From the NCBI RefSeq assembly GCF_025143985.1, contig NZ_CP083564.1:993501-1057500 (forward strand): 64,000 nucleotides of DNA, given 5' to 3'. Below the pieces are notes generated by a model. It saw only the letters and a list, made by a program, of their open reading frames with translations. It ran no database searches and had not been told where the DNA came from. The position numbers and the translations under genes were made by a program. This document shows positions 28,301 to 36,258 of the stretch, one piece after another. The first letter of the stretch is position 1. Every line of letters begins with the position of its first letter. Source of the DNA: Sulfitobacter sp. W027 (lineage in GTDB: Bacteria > Pseudomonadota > Alphaproteobacteria > Rhodobacterales > Rhodobacteraceae).

Positions 28301-29911
28301 CACAGCTATCTGGCGGATACGCGCGCCGAGGCCGAAGAGGTGGCGCGCGAACCGATGAAAGACTACCTGCGCTCGGCGGCGGGGCTTATCAAACAATACG
28401 CTTGGGCCTTCCCGGCCTTCAAGAAACCGGCGGGCACGACGAACCCGTTTGAGATCGACCTTGAGGGTCTCTCGCCTGAGGAAATGGATGCGATCCTTGA
28501 GTTCGCCTTTCAACGCTATTTCAACGACAGCGGCATGTTTGGCACCGTGGCCGACGGTTTGGCGCGGGCCGAGCAACTCAAGCGGATCGGCGTGGATGAG
28601 ATCGCCTGTCTGATCGACTACGGTATCCCCACCGACAAGGTGATGGCGGGGCTCAAGCCTTTGGCCGAGGTGTTGCGCCGCGCCAATACAGGCGGGCAAC
28701 CGGCGGCGGATGACCACTCCATCGCCGCTCAGATCATCCGCCACGGGGTGACCCATCTGCAATGCACGCCCTCAATGGCGCAGATGATGGTGATGAACGA
28801 CGAAGCGCGCGGCGCTCTGGCGCGGGTGAAATCCCTGATGATCGGGGGGGAGGCGTTGCCCGGCACGCTGTCTCGCGCGCTGCGCGAGGCGACGCAGGCG
28901 CAGATCCAGAACATGTATGGGCCGACAGAGACGACGATCTGGTCCACCACTCATGTGCTGTCAGATACCGACGCCACTACTGCGCCCATCGGCAGGCCGA
29001 TCGCCAACACGCAGGTCCATGTCCTCGACGCTGCATGGCAGATGCTGCCCATCGGCGCGGCGGGGGAGCTTTGGATCGGCGGCGAGGGCGTGACGCAGGG
29101 CTATTGGGAATGGGCGGAGATGACGGCGGCACGTTTCATCCACGATCCCTTCTCCGGCGCGGGCCGCCTTTACGGCACGGGCGATTTGGTGCGGATGGAC
29201 GCCGAGGGCGTGTTGCATTTCGAAGGCCGCGCCGATGCGCAGGTCAAGATACGCGGCCACCGGATTGAGCTTGGGGAGGTCGAGGCGCGGTTGGCCGAAC
29301 TGCCGGGGGTGCGACAGGCCGTGGCCGTGCTGCGCGAAGACGCAGGGCAGGGCGGGGCGCAGCTTGTTGGCTATGTCGTCGCGGATGACACTGTCGATAG
29401 CGACGTGGCACGGCGCCAATTGACCGCACATTTGCCAGATATCATGGTGCCGCAGGCCATCGTAACTTTGCCCACCATGCCCCTCACGCCCAACAAGAAA
29501 ATAGACCGCAAGGCCTTGCCCGCTCCTGTCAAACGCAGTGTGGCCCCAACCACCGAGAAGGCGACCACGCCGGTCAGCGGGAGCCAAGCTGCCATTGCAC
29601 AGGTCTGGAGCACGCTTTTGGGCCTTGGGGATATCCGCGGCGGCGATAACTTCTTTGCCCTCGGGGGGCATTCGCTGCTTGCGGTACAGGCGCATCGGGA
29701 CATCAAAGCGGCATTGAACATCAGCGCTCTGTCGATCACCGATATCTTCCGCTTCCCCACCCTCTTCGGATTGGCGGCTCACATCGACGGGCTGAGCGGT
29801 CAGACACCGGAGCCTCCCACCAGCGCCTCTGCCACCGACGCGCCTGCACGGGCCGAGACCATGTCCAAACGCCGTCTGATGCGCGCCGGACGTGGCCGCG
29901 GGCGGGAATGA
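25331..29911 (+). CDS. Formyltransferase-partial C-A(luciferase-like MOX)A-PCP synthetase
   Basis: Residues 1-300 are a methionyl-tRNA-formyltransferase-like domain with Asn96, His98 (INFH) and Asp134 (GVDTGD). Residues about 310-520 look like the second half of a condensation domain (YWRRALTGFDALPVPL) without the HHxxxDG half. An adenylation domain follows (TSGSTGTPKG from 678), broken after FDISVLELF by a luciferase-like flavin monooxygenase (about 755-1120), and resumes with THLQCTPS and YGPTETTIW. The carrier Ser1448 is in LGGHS. Pocket residues read D723 I724 L727 Q1144 M1170 G1172 M1195 I1203 W1204 K1390, near the known Gly code DILQLGLIWK. No thioesterase follows. A monooxygenase inside an adenylation domain is known from MtaG of myxothiazol synthesis, where glycine is cleaved to leave an amide. 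Confidence 0.9.
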   Translation: MTANFKTEPFSALLIGDESLTIACGDMLLAGGHQIAGVISRDDTVRSWAKAQGLPLCRDAEELLTMGLAADWLLSIANLRLIPEAVLALPKRGAINFHDGPLPRYAGLNTPAWAIINGEAQHGVSWHLIETGVDTGDLLAQRMVDIAPDETAFSLNSKCYAAGMESFGEVLAQLESGALQGTAQDLSQRSYFAKDKRPDNGGILDLTRTAQELSALVRGLDFGDYWNPLTTAKVVSAAGSVLTVSGMEVLGASGGTAGTVVEVDEARVVVAAADAHVALYGLRGMAGEDVLLSEIFAPGDKLARDADTPAVPVEEAYWRRALTGFDALPVPLAAASTATPDWSQRQIVLPQGLDLTQQIAAAALVAMRSAGVNAGGIALRRKGEPAPLLADWLPMTITAEADTSIADLLAQLEPQLARAMGTASLARDLPLRDPAIGSLATPDFALSFDDKPLSGSALTLCVTPESTTLIADSKRLSDNAISLIVDRLETAFAKVAEASDCGTVWALPEAEAQLLTQVNATARDYDPLPIHVAFEAQVKRTPDAPALVFEGETLSYGTLNARANQLAHLLREMGAGPGMPVALCTARGVDLLVGTLGILKAEAAYVPLDPAYPADRLAHYLSDSGASVVVTQSTLTASLPAHDAQVVELDRDPRLATASDTNPTASAGADDLAYLIYTSGSTGTPKGVMVSHGNVANFFAGMDDRIDHDAGAVWLAVTSLSFDISVLELFWTLARGFKLVLAGDDSRALMSNGPIATSDRRIDFNLFYWGNDDGVGPKKYELLLEGAKFADANGFNAVWTPERHFHAFGGPYPNPSVTGAAVAAVTQNLDVRAGSCVAPLHHPARIAEEWAVIDNLTNGRVGLAIASGWQPDDFVLRPENTPPQNKPAMYDAIDQLRKLWAGEPVEFPRADGTRHAVVTQPRPVSTVLPIWVTTAGNPQTWKEAGEIRANVLTHLLGQSVEELADKIKIYHDALRGAGHDPADHKVTVMLHSYLADTRAEAEEVAREPMKDYLRSAAGLIKQYAWAFPAFKKPAGTTNPFEIDLEGLSPEEMDAILEFAFQRYFNDSGMFGTVADGLARAEQLKRIGVDEIACLIDYGIPTDKVMAGLKPLAEVLRRANTGGQPAADDHSIAAQIIRHGVTHLQCTPSMAQMMVMNDEARGALARVKSLMIGGEALPGTLSRALREATQAQIQNMYGPTETTIWSTTHVLSDTDATTAPIGRPIANTQVHVLDAAWQMLPIGAAGELWIGGEGVTQGYWEWAEMTAARFIHDPFSGAGRLYGTGDLVRMDAEGVLHFEGRADAQVKIRGHRIELGEVEARLAELPGVRQAVAVLREDAGQGGAQLVGYVVADDTVDSDVARRQLTAHLPDIMVPQAIVTLPTMPLTPNKKIDRKALPAPVKRSVAPTTEKATTPVSGSQAAIAQVWSTLLGLGDIRGGDNFFALGGHSLLAVQAHRDIKAALNISALSITDIFRFPTLFGLAAHIDGLSGQTPEPPTSASATDAPARAETMSKRRLMRAGRGRGRE

Positions 29912-30863
29912 GGTGACTCCAGAGGCCGAGATCGCCGCCGCGGTCCGCGGGCTTTTCGACCTGCCCGTTGCTGTGGCGGTAACCCGGCCTGACGCGTCCC
30001 ATCCGCCTTTGCTGGACGATGAAGCCACCATCATCGCGCGCGCGCGGCCCGTCCGGGTGGCTGAATTTACCGCCGGTCGCAGCGCGGCAAGAAAGGCGAT
30101 GGAGCTGCTCGGTCATCCACCAGCGCCGGTGCCGGCCAGCGCCGACCGTGCACCGATTTGGCCGCAGGGTTTGACCGGTTCGATCAGCCATTGCGCTGCG
30201 TGGTGTGTCGCGGTGCTGGCGCGCGACGGCGATGTGGCAGCGTTAGGGATAGATATCGAAGAAGACAGCCCGCTGCCTAGCGACCTGCTGCACGAGATTT
30301 GCACTCCGGCGGAAATTGCGCGTATTGGGTGCGCTGATATGGCTGCCGCCAAACGTATCTTCTGTGCCAAAGAAGCGGCCTATAAGGCGCAATACCCGCT
30401 CACAAAAACGCTCTTTGGCTTTGATCGGCTTGACGTCACGCTCCGCGCAAACGGCAGTGCCTTTGACGCGGAATTTACCCAAGACACTGAACGCTTTAGG
30501 CGCGGCGATAAGCTGCCGGGGCGGATCGTTTCCGTGGCGGACCATCTTGTCAGCGCGGTGGCGATTGGGCAGATTGATCACAAAGGAGCTTCATCCCATG
30601 GTCGCACTCTCACGCCGCCTCTTTCTGGGAGCCGCCGCCCTTGCCAGTCTCAGCGGTGGATCTTGGGTCTTTCGCCGGGCGCAGTTGCAGGACCGCGCGG
30701 CGGAACTCTATGCCACGCGGCTGACCCCGCCGACAGCACCGATGCAGGTCTACCATTTGGGGCATTCGTTGGTGGGGGAGGACATGCCCGCGATGCTGTC
30801 GCAGATGGCGGGGGCGGGCCACAGCTACCACAGCCAGACGGGTTGGGGCACCTCCCTGCGTGA
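29892..30863 (+). CDS. 4'-Phosphopantetheinyl transferase (EntD-like)
   Basis: This enzyme loads the phosphopantetheine arm on the carrier domains of the PKS and NRPS just upstream. Motifs seen are ARPVRVAEFTAGRSAARKA, the GSISHC box, GIDIEE (Mg-binding) and FCAKEAAYKA. Domain homology ends near VSAVAIG (about residue 227); the last 95 residues read another frame of the next gene and have no family support. A one-base change near 30570 would end the protein at a TGA there. Starts at GTG 29892 or GTG 29913 are both possible; the latter lies just after the NRPS stop. Confidence 0.85.
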   Translation: MAAGGNEVTPEAEIAAAVRGLFDLPVAVAVTRPDASHPPLLDDEATIIARARPVRVAEFTAGRSAARKAMELLGHPPAPVPASADRAPIWPQGLTGSISHCAAWCVAVLARDGDVAALGIDIEEDSPLPSDLLHEICTPAEIARIGCADMAAAKRIFCAKEAAYKAQYPLTKTLFGFDRLDVTLRANGSAFDAEFTQDTERFRRGDKLPGRIVSVADHLVSAVAIGQIDHKGASSHGRTLTPPLSGSRRPCQSQRWILGLSPGAVAGPRGGTLCHAADPADSTDAGLPFGAFVGGGGHARDAVADGGGGPQLPQPDGLGHLPA

Positions 30864-31542
30864 GCATTGGGAGCCTGAAATGCCGGTGAATGGCTTTGAC
30901 CGCGCCAACGATCACGCGCGGCACCGTCCGGCCCGTGCGGCCATCGGCTCGGGCGAATATGACGCCGTGGTGCTGACCGAGATGGTCGAGATCGCCGATG
31001 CCATCCGCTATCACGACAGCCCTGACTACCTCGCCCGTTGGGCCAATCTGGCACGCGAGGCACGGCCCGATACCCGCGTTTATCTTTACGAGACATGGCA
31101 TTACACCGACGATGGCACTGGGTGGCTGAACCGCATCGATCGGGATCTGGATAAATATTGGCGGCGGCAGGTGCTCTATCCGGCTTTACAGCAATCAGAC
31201 CTGCCCATTCATCTGATCCCGGCCGGGCAGGTCATGGCAGCTTTTACCCGCGCGGTCGACGCGGCCGGAGGGGTGGGCGGCATCATCAGCTTGCACGACC
31301 TTTTCTCGCGCGACGAGAATGGACGGCCCGATACGATCCATTTCAACGATCAGGGGGCCTATCTCGTGGCGCTGACCCATTACGCGACGCTCTATCACCG
31401 TGACCCGTCGGGGTTGCCGCATCAGTTGACCCGCGCGGACGGCACCCCGGCTGACACGCCAAGCGCCGAGGCCGCGGCCCTGATGCAACGCGTGGTCTGG
31501 GACGTGGTCCGCGCCCATCCCGACAGCGGGGTTGCAGCATGA
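30598..31542 (+). CDS. SGNH-like esterase/hydrolase with Tat-type signal
   Basis: MVALSRRLFLGAAALASLSGG looks like a twin-arginine export signal. A GHS block (QVYHLGHSLVG, nucleophile candidate Ser) follows and a late DTIHFND block holds the candidate Asp/His, as in SGNH/GDSL hydrolases; the order and spacing are only roughly canonical. The start at 30598 has AAGGAG nine bases upstream. Shared blocks show it is a paralogue of the N-terminal half of the next gene (VYLYETWH/VYLQETWH). It may act in the periplasm as an acetyl or acyl esterase or transferase on the glycan, which is inference. Confidence 0.7.
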   Translation: MVALSRRLFLGAAALASLSGGSWVFRRAQLQDRAAELYATRLTPPTAPMQVYHLGHSLVGEDMPAMLSQMAGAGHSYHSQTGWGTSLREHWEPEMPVNGFDRANDHARHRPARAAIGSGEYDAVVLTEMVEIADAIRYHDSPDYLARWANLAREARPDTRVYLYETWHYTDDGTGWLNRIDRDLDKYWRRQVLYPALQQSDLPIHLIPAGQVMAAFTRAVDAAGGVGGIISLHDLFSRDENGRPDTIHFNDQGAYLVALTHYATLYHRDPSGLPHQLTRADGTPADTPSAEAAALMQRVVWDVVRAHPDSGVAA

Positions 31543-34139
31543 GCGGTCTGGGCGGGCTGTTCTCAGTCTTGATGGTGGGCCACAGCCTTTTTGGGGCGGA
31601 CGGGCCGGACATGTTGCAAGAAGCGCTGCGTGCCGGGCTGGGGCAGGGCGAGGTGCGGGCGCAGATCATCAACGGCGCACCGTTGCGCTATAATTGGGAT
31701 GAATCGGACAGTGCCGAGGGCGTCGATGCCCGCGGGGTCTTGCCCGAGGGGCAAACCACCCATCTGATCCTGACCGAGGCAATCCCGCTTGCCAACCACA
31801 CCCGCTGGTCGGATACCGAAGTCTATGCGCAGGCGTTCTTTGGCCTCGCGGCAGCGGCCAATCCGAGCGTGAAGGTCTATCTGCAAGAGACATGGCACTC
31901 GTTGAAAAGCGGCAGCGGCGTTGCCGTGGAATATGACGACAATGCCCATATCCCGTGGCGTGAGCGGTTGGACAGCGATCTGCCTGTTTGGGAGGGGATC
32001 GCAGCGGCAGTGAGTGACGGGCGTAGCTCTGACAGCGCGACGATTGAGGTGATCCCGGCAGGGCAGGCGATGGCGCGGCTCTATGATGAGATCGCCGCCG
32101 AACGGGTGCCGGGGCTAAGCGAGATCGACGCGCTTTTTGCCGATGACATCCACCTGAACGACCTGGGCCACTACTTTGTTGCCATGGTGCAATATGCCAC
32201 CCTGACGGGCAAAGAGCCGCTTGGGCTGCCGACGGACTTCAACAACCGGTGGGGCAAGGCGTTCGATACGCCAGAGCCCGACCTCGCGCGGGCATTGCAG
32301 CGCGTGGCTTGGGATGCGGTGCGCGACTATAAGGGCGATGCCGTGGTGCCGGTGCCCCCTGCAACACGGCCTGCCGCCGCAGACAATGCGCAGACCGCGC
32401 CGATCTCCCCCACTGGCCCGCCTGCGGAGCCTGAGCCTACGCCTGCGCGCGTTGCACCTGAGGTGTCTGCCACGCCGGTGGCCGACGCCCCATTCGAGAT
32501 CACAGCGTCTGAAGGGGCTGTCGCAGGCACCCGCGACATGGGCATCGGCCTTGCCGCCATCGCCGACTGGAGCGTGCAGGCCCCCTTCCTTGATCTGATG
32601 AAAACCGCGCGCCCGTGGCTCGGTCATATGGCCGGACGCTTTGGCGGGATGGAATATGCGCAACTGGTTGCGGGCGGCTATCTAGATGCCCAAGGCTGGC
32701 CTATTGAGATGCCGCGTGAGCTGGGTAGCATCGGCACGCTGATCCTGACTGACATGCCAGAACAGGCGACATCGCTGAAAGGGCGCTATCTGCTTCGGTT
32801 CGACGGCAAGGGAGTGATTGAGGTCACGGGCCGGGCGCAGAATGTGCGCTATGGCACGAATGAGGTGCGGTTTGATTACGCGCCGGGGCCGGGCAGTGTG
32901 GACATTCGCGTTCAGCGGATGCACCGCAGCGACCCGCCGCGCAACATCACTGTCGTGCGTGAAGACCGGGCCGCCGATTACGATGCCGGCGCGCGGTTTA
33001 ATCCCGATTGGACTCAGCATCTGACCGGGATGAAGGTCCTGCGCTTCATGGATTGGATGGGCACGAACGACAGCCCCATCGCGCAGTGGGAAGACCGCCC
33101 GCGCCCGAAGGATGTCACCTATGCCCTGCGCGGCGTCCCGGTGGAGGTCATGGTCGCATTGGCAAATGAGTTAGAGGTCGACCCGTGGTTCAACATGCCG
33201 CATCTGGCCGATGACGCCTATGTCACAGGTTTTGCGACCTATGTTGAAGAGGCACTTGATGAAGATCGCACGGCCTATGTTGAGTTCTCCAATGAGGTCT
33301 GGAACTGGCAATTCTCCCAGACCCAATGGGCCGATGAGATGGCGCAGGCCCGCTGGGGCGAGGCCGAGAAGGGCATGCAGTTCTACAGCCTGCGTGCCGC
33401 TGAAGTGGCACGGATTTGGACGGATGTCTTCGGCGGCGAAGCCGAGGCACGGTTGCGCAATGTAATCGCCAGCCAGACCGGATGGCTGGGGCTTGAGCGC
33501 GAAGCCTTGGATGCGCCGCTCTATGTTGCCGAGAAAGCGGGAAACAGCGCGCCTGCGACGGCCTTTGATGCCTATGCAATCACCGGGTATTTCGGCGGGG
33601 TGCTGGGGCTGGCGGATAATGCCGAACGGGTCGATGGCTGGCTGTCCGACAGCCTTGCCAAGGCCCGCGCAGAGGGAGAGGCACAGGGGTTGAGAGGCGC
33701 GGATTTGGCGGATTACATCGCGGCGCACCGTTATGACGTGGCCTCGACGCTTGCTGCGCAAGACCTGCGCAATGGCGGGACCAGTGGCCTTGAGAACGAT
33801 ACGTTGGCCGATCTGATGGACCGTGTCTGGCCCTATCACGCCGCCGTGGCGCGGGCGCATGACCTTGATCTGGTGATGTACGAAGGCGGCAGCCATGTAG
33901 TCGGTCTTGGGGCGCAGGTGGATGACGAAGCGCTTACCGAATTCTTTCACCATTTTAACTACACCCCTGAGATGGGCGCGCTTTACGCCGATCTGATGGC
34001 CGGGTGGGAAGCTGTCGGTGGGCAGCTTTTCACCCATTATTTAGACGTCTACACGCCGACGAAATGGGGCTCTTGGGGGGCGCTGCGCTTTCTGGCGGAC
34101 GACAACCCGCGATGGGAAGCCTTGACCGCATGGCAGTAA
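31539..34139 (+). CDS. SGNH-like domain fused to a possible clan-A glycosidase domain
   Basis: Residues 1-260 are an SGNH-like domain (VLMVGHSLFGADG, VYLQETWH, DDIHLNDLGHYF) related to the preceding gene. A Pro/Ala-rich linker (about 270-315) leads to a C-terminal half of about 540 residues. There, YVEFSNEVWNW (Asn585-Glu586) resembles the acid/base strand of clan GH-A glycosidases, and MYEGGSH (Glu782) could hold the nucleophile. No signal peptide is seen, unlike its neighbour. It starts at ATGA overlapping the previous stop. The role could be trimming or modifying the glycan; the second domain assignment is tentative. Confidence 0.6.
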   Translation: MSGLGGLFSVLMVGHSLFGADGPDMLQEALRAGLGQGEVRAQIINGAPLRYNWDESDSAEGVDARGVLPEGQTTHLILTEAIPLANHTRWSDTEVYAQAFFGLAAAANPSVKVYLQETWHSLKSGSGVAVEYDDNAHIPWRERLDSDLPVWEGIAAAVSDGRSSDSATIEVIPAGQAMARLYDEIAAERVPGLSEIDALFADDIHLNDLGHYFVAMVQYATLTGKEPLGLPTDFNNRWGKAFDTPEPDLARALQRVAWDAVRDYKGDAVVPVPPATRPAAADNAQTAPISPTGPPAEPEPTPARVAPEVSATPVADAPFEITASEGAVAGTRDMGIGLAAIADWSVQAPFLDLMKTARPWLGHMAGRFGGMEYAQLVAGGYLDAQGWPIEMPRELGSIGTLILTDMPEQATSLKGRYLLRFDGKGVIEVTGRAQNVRYGTNEVRFDYAPGPGSVDIRVQRMHRSDPPRNITVVREDRAADYDAGARFNPDWTQHLTGMKVLRFMDWMGTNDSPIAQWEDRPRPKDVTYALRGVPVEVMVALANELEVDPWFNMPHLADDAYVTGFATYVEEALDEDRTAYVEFSNEVWNWQFSQTQWADEMAQARWGEAEKGMQFYSLRAAEVARIWTDVFGGEAEARLRNVIASQTGWLGLEREALDAPLYVAEKAGNSAPATAFDAYAITGYFGGVLGLADNAERVDGWLSDSLAKARAEGEAQGLRGADLADYIAAHRYDVASTLAAQDLRNGGTSGLENDTLADLMDRVWPYHAAVARAHDLDLVMYEGGSHVVGLGAQVDDEALTEFFHHFNYTPEMGALYADLMAGWEAVGGQLFTHYLDVYTPTKWGSWGALRFLADDNPRWEALTAWQ

Positions 34140-34984
34140 ACGACGGCGCTTTTAAGGGGCTGAGCGTGTTGATCCCCGCCCATGATGAAGCGGACTGGCT
34201 GCCGGCCTGCCTCGACGCGCTCTGCGCCTCGGAGCCAGTCGCGGGGCCGGTCGAGGTGATCGTCGTCGCCAATGGCTGCTCGGATAATACCGCAGAACTG
34301 GCCCGCGGGGAGACTTCGGCCTTTGAGGCGCGAGGCTGGTCGCTGCGGGTGCTGGAATTGGCCAAGGGCGGCAAGCTCGGCGCGTGGAACGCGGGTGAGG
34401 CGGCAGCCCTTGGGAATGTTCTCGTCTATCTCGATGCCGATGTTCTGGTTTCGCCGCCTCTGCTGGCGCAGCTAGCCGAGGCGCTGGCAGGGGGCGCGCC
34501 GCGCTATGCCAGCGGGGTGCCACAGGTGACCACCTCGGGCAATTGGGTAACGCGGCACTACACGCGGTTCTGGCAGACCACTGGCTTCATGACCCATGGC
34601 GTGCCGGGGTTTGGTGTTTTCGCGATGAACCGCGCCGGGCGGGCGCGTTGGTGCGTCTGGCCGGATATCATCTCGGACGATACTTTCGCGCGGCTGAATT
34701 TCCGCCCCGAAGAACGCATCTCGGTGCCTGCTACTTACGCCTGGCCGATGATCGAAGGCTTTGCCCCGCTGGTGCGTGTGCGGCGGCGGCAGGACGTGGG
34801 CGTGGCAGAGGTAGAGCAGCTTTTCCCGCATCTGATGCGGAACGATGACTTACATGATCAGATGCGCCCCTTTTGGCGCCGTGCGCTGGCGGATCCTTTG
34901 GGCGCGCTGGTCTTTGTCGCCGTGCGGCTGACGATCCACGCCCCGGTCTTGCGCAGCGCAAACCGCTGGGTGCGGGGGCGCTAG
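34130..34984 (+). CDS. Glycosyltransferase family 2
   Basis: KGLSVLIPAHDEADWLPACL, VIVVANGCSDNT, KLGAWNAGEAAA and VYLDADVLVS are a canonical GT2 core, with the DAD metal site. The start at 34130 overlaps the end of the previous gene; the frame is open to 34004 but that part is a shadow of the upstream gene. At 284 residues it lacks clear membrane helices except near the end. It converges with the GT4 gene, overlapping by four bases. Confidence 0.85.
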   Translation: MAVNDGAFKGLSVLIPAHDEADWLPACLDALCASEPVAGPVEVIVVANGCSDNTAELARGETSAFEARGWSLRVLELAKGGKLGAWNAGEAAALGNVLVYLDADVLVSPPLLAQLAEALAGGAPRYASGVPQVTTSGNWVTRHYTRFWQTTGFMTHGVPGFGVFAMNRAGRARWCVWPDIISDDTFARLNFRPEERISVPATYAWPMIEGFAPLVRVRRRQDVGVAEVEQLFPHLMRNDDLHDQMRPFWRRALADPLGALVFVAVRLTIHAPVLRSANRWVRGR

Positions 34985-36186
34985 CGGGCAGCCAGTTGGA
35001 TGAACTCCCCCAGTTTGGCGGCCTCTCGGGCCACATCATGACGCGCGAAGACCCGCTCGCGGGCCCGCGCCCCCATTTCTTCTAACGTCGCGGGCGGCGC
35101 GTCATGCAGCGCGGTCAGCGCCTCGGCCAAGGCCGCCACATCGCCGGCGGGCACCAGCCATCCGGTTTTGCCGGGCTGCACCAATTCCGGCGTGCCAGCA
35201 ATATAGGTGGCGATCACCGGGCGGGCGGCGGCCATCGCCTCCATCACCACCATGGGCAGGCCTTCGGCAAAGCTGGGCATGACCAGCGCATGGGCCTCGG
35301 CAAGTTCGGAGGTGACGCGCGCCTCATCGACCCAGCCGGTCAGGGTCATGCGGTCTTGGAGCCTGTGGCGGGTAATTTCCGCTTCGATCGCGCCGCGCAT
35401 TGGGCCGTCGCCGATCAGGGTAAGATGCAGGTCGGGGTGGCTGTCGCGCAGCCGTGCCATGGCGTCGATGAGGGCAAGCTGGCCCTTCTGCTCCACGAAA
35501 CGACCGATGGAGACCATGCGGCGCGGGCCGCTCGGGAGGGGCGCGGGGGTAGGGAATTTGGCGGGCTCAATGCCGCAGTGCACGACCTTGATGCGGGGCC
35601 AATCGGCAGGATCGGCCCAGCGACAAAGCTGGCTGCGCCCGAACTGGCTGATCGCAACGGCAAACGCCGAATGATGGATCTTTGGGCCGAGGGAAAGCGC
35701 GCGGGGGCTGTCGAACTCCTCAGGCCCATGGGTGGTGAAACTATAGCCCGGACCGCCCAGCAGGTGGCTGAGCATCGCGACCATGGTGGCATTGGTGCCG
35801 AAATGCGCGTGTAGATGTTGGGTGCCGCTGTCCTCAAGCTGTGCGCGCAGATAGCAAGCCTCGGCCAGATAGATCAGATGGCGCGCCATTCCCGTCTCGG
35901 CCCGGCGGGCGGCGTCCCAGACTTCTCGGAGCGCTTTGCCGAACCGACTGGGGGAGCGTAGCAAGATGCGCAGGCTGGCACGGGCGAGGGCGGCCCCGCC
36001 CGTGGCCAGAACATAATGCGTTCGCGCCGCCTCGGCCTTGTCCTGCGCATCGACCAGCGACACGTCGGGGCCGCGCATGGCAAAGCGCATGACCTCATGA
36101 CCCGCCGCCTCCAAAGCCGCAATCTCGCGCCGGATGAAGGAATGCGAGGGCTGTGGGTAGGTATTGAGGATATAGGCGATCTTCAC
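34981..36186 (-). CDS. Glycosyltransferase family 4
   Basis: MKIAYILNTYPQPSHSFIRREIAALEAAGHEV is the N-terminal acceptor half of the WcaL-like GT4 group. The C-terminal donor half has VSIGRFVEQKG, LTLIGDGPMRG, VMPSFAEGLPMVVMEAMAAARPVI (EX7E motif) and GKTGWLV. At 401 residues it is a normal retaining GT-B transferase. It is convergent with the GT2 gene and divergent from the flippase gene, sharing a 72-bp gap with the latter. Confidence 0.9.
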   Translation of the reverse strand: MKIAYILNTYPQPSHSFIRREIAALEAAGHEVMRFAMRGPDVSLVDAQDKAEAARTHYVLATGGAALARASLRILLRSPSRFGKALREVWDAARRAETGMARHLIYLAEACYLRAQLEDSGTQHLHAHFGTNATMVAMLSHLLGGPGYSFTTHGPEEFDSPRALSLGPKIHHSAFAVAISQFGRSQLCRWADPADWPRIKVVHCGIEPAKFPTPAPLPSGPRRMVSIGRFVEQKGQLALIDAMARLRDSHPDLHLTLIGDGPMRGAIEAEITRHRLQDRMTLTGWVDEARVTSELAEAHALVMPSFAEGLPMVVMEAMAAARPVIATYIAGTPELVQPGKTGWLVPAGDVAALAEALTALHDAPPATLEEMGARARERVFARHDVAREAAKLGEFIQLAAR

Positions 36187-36258
36187 AGGGGCGCAGGCCT
36201 TAGACTGGGGGCGATAAACCTTGTTACCCGCCTGCTTGCCACTGGCACAAGGGCGGGC

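Noticed and set aside
27581..28762. A 393-codon open frame on the minus strand
   Set aside because: It is antisense to the inserted monooxygenase domain; no family pattern is seen.
36016..36258. Upstream extension of the flippase gene
   Set aside because: This part is antisense to the GT4 gene and lacks the flippase N-terminal pattern, which starts after 36259.
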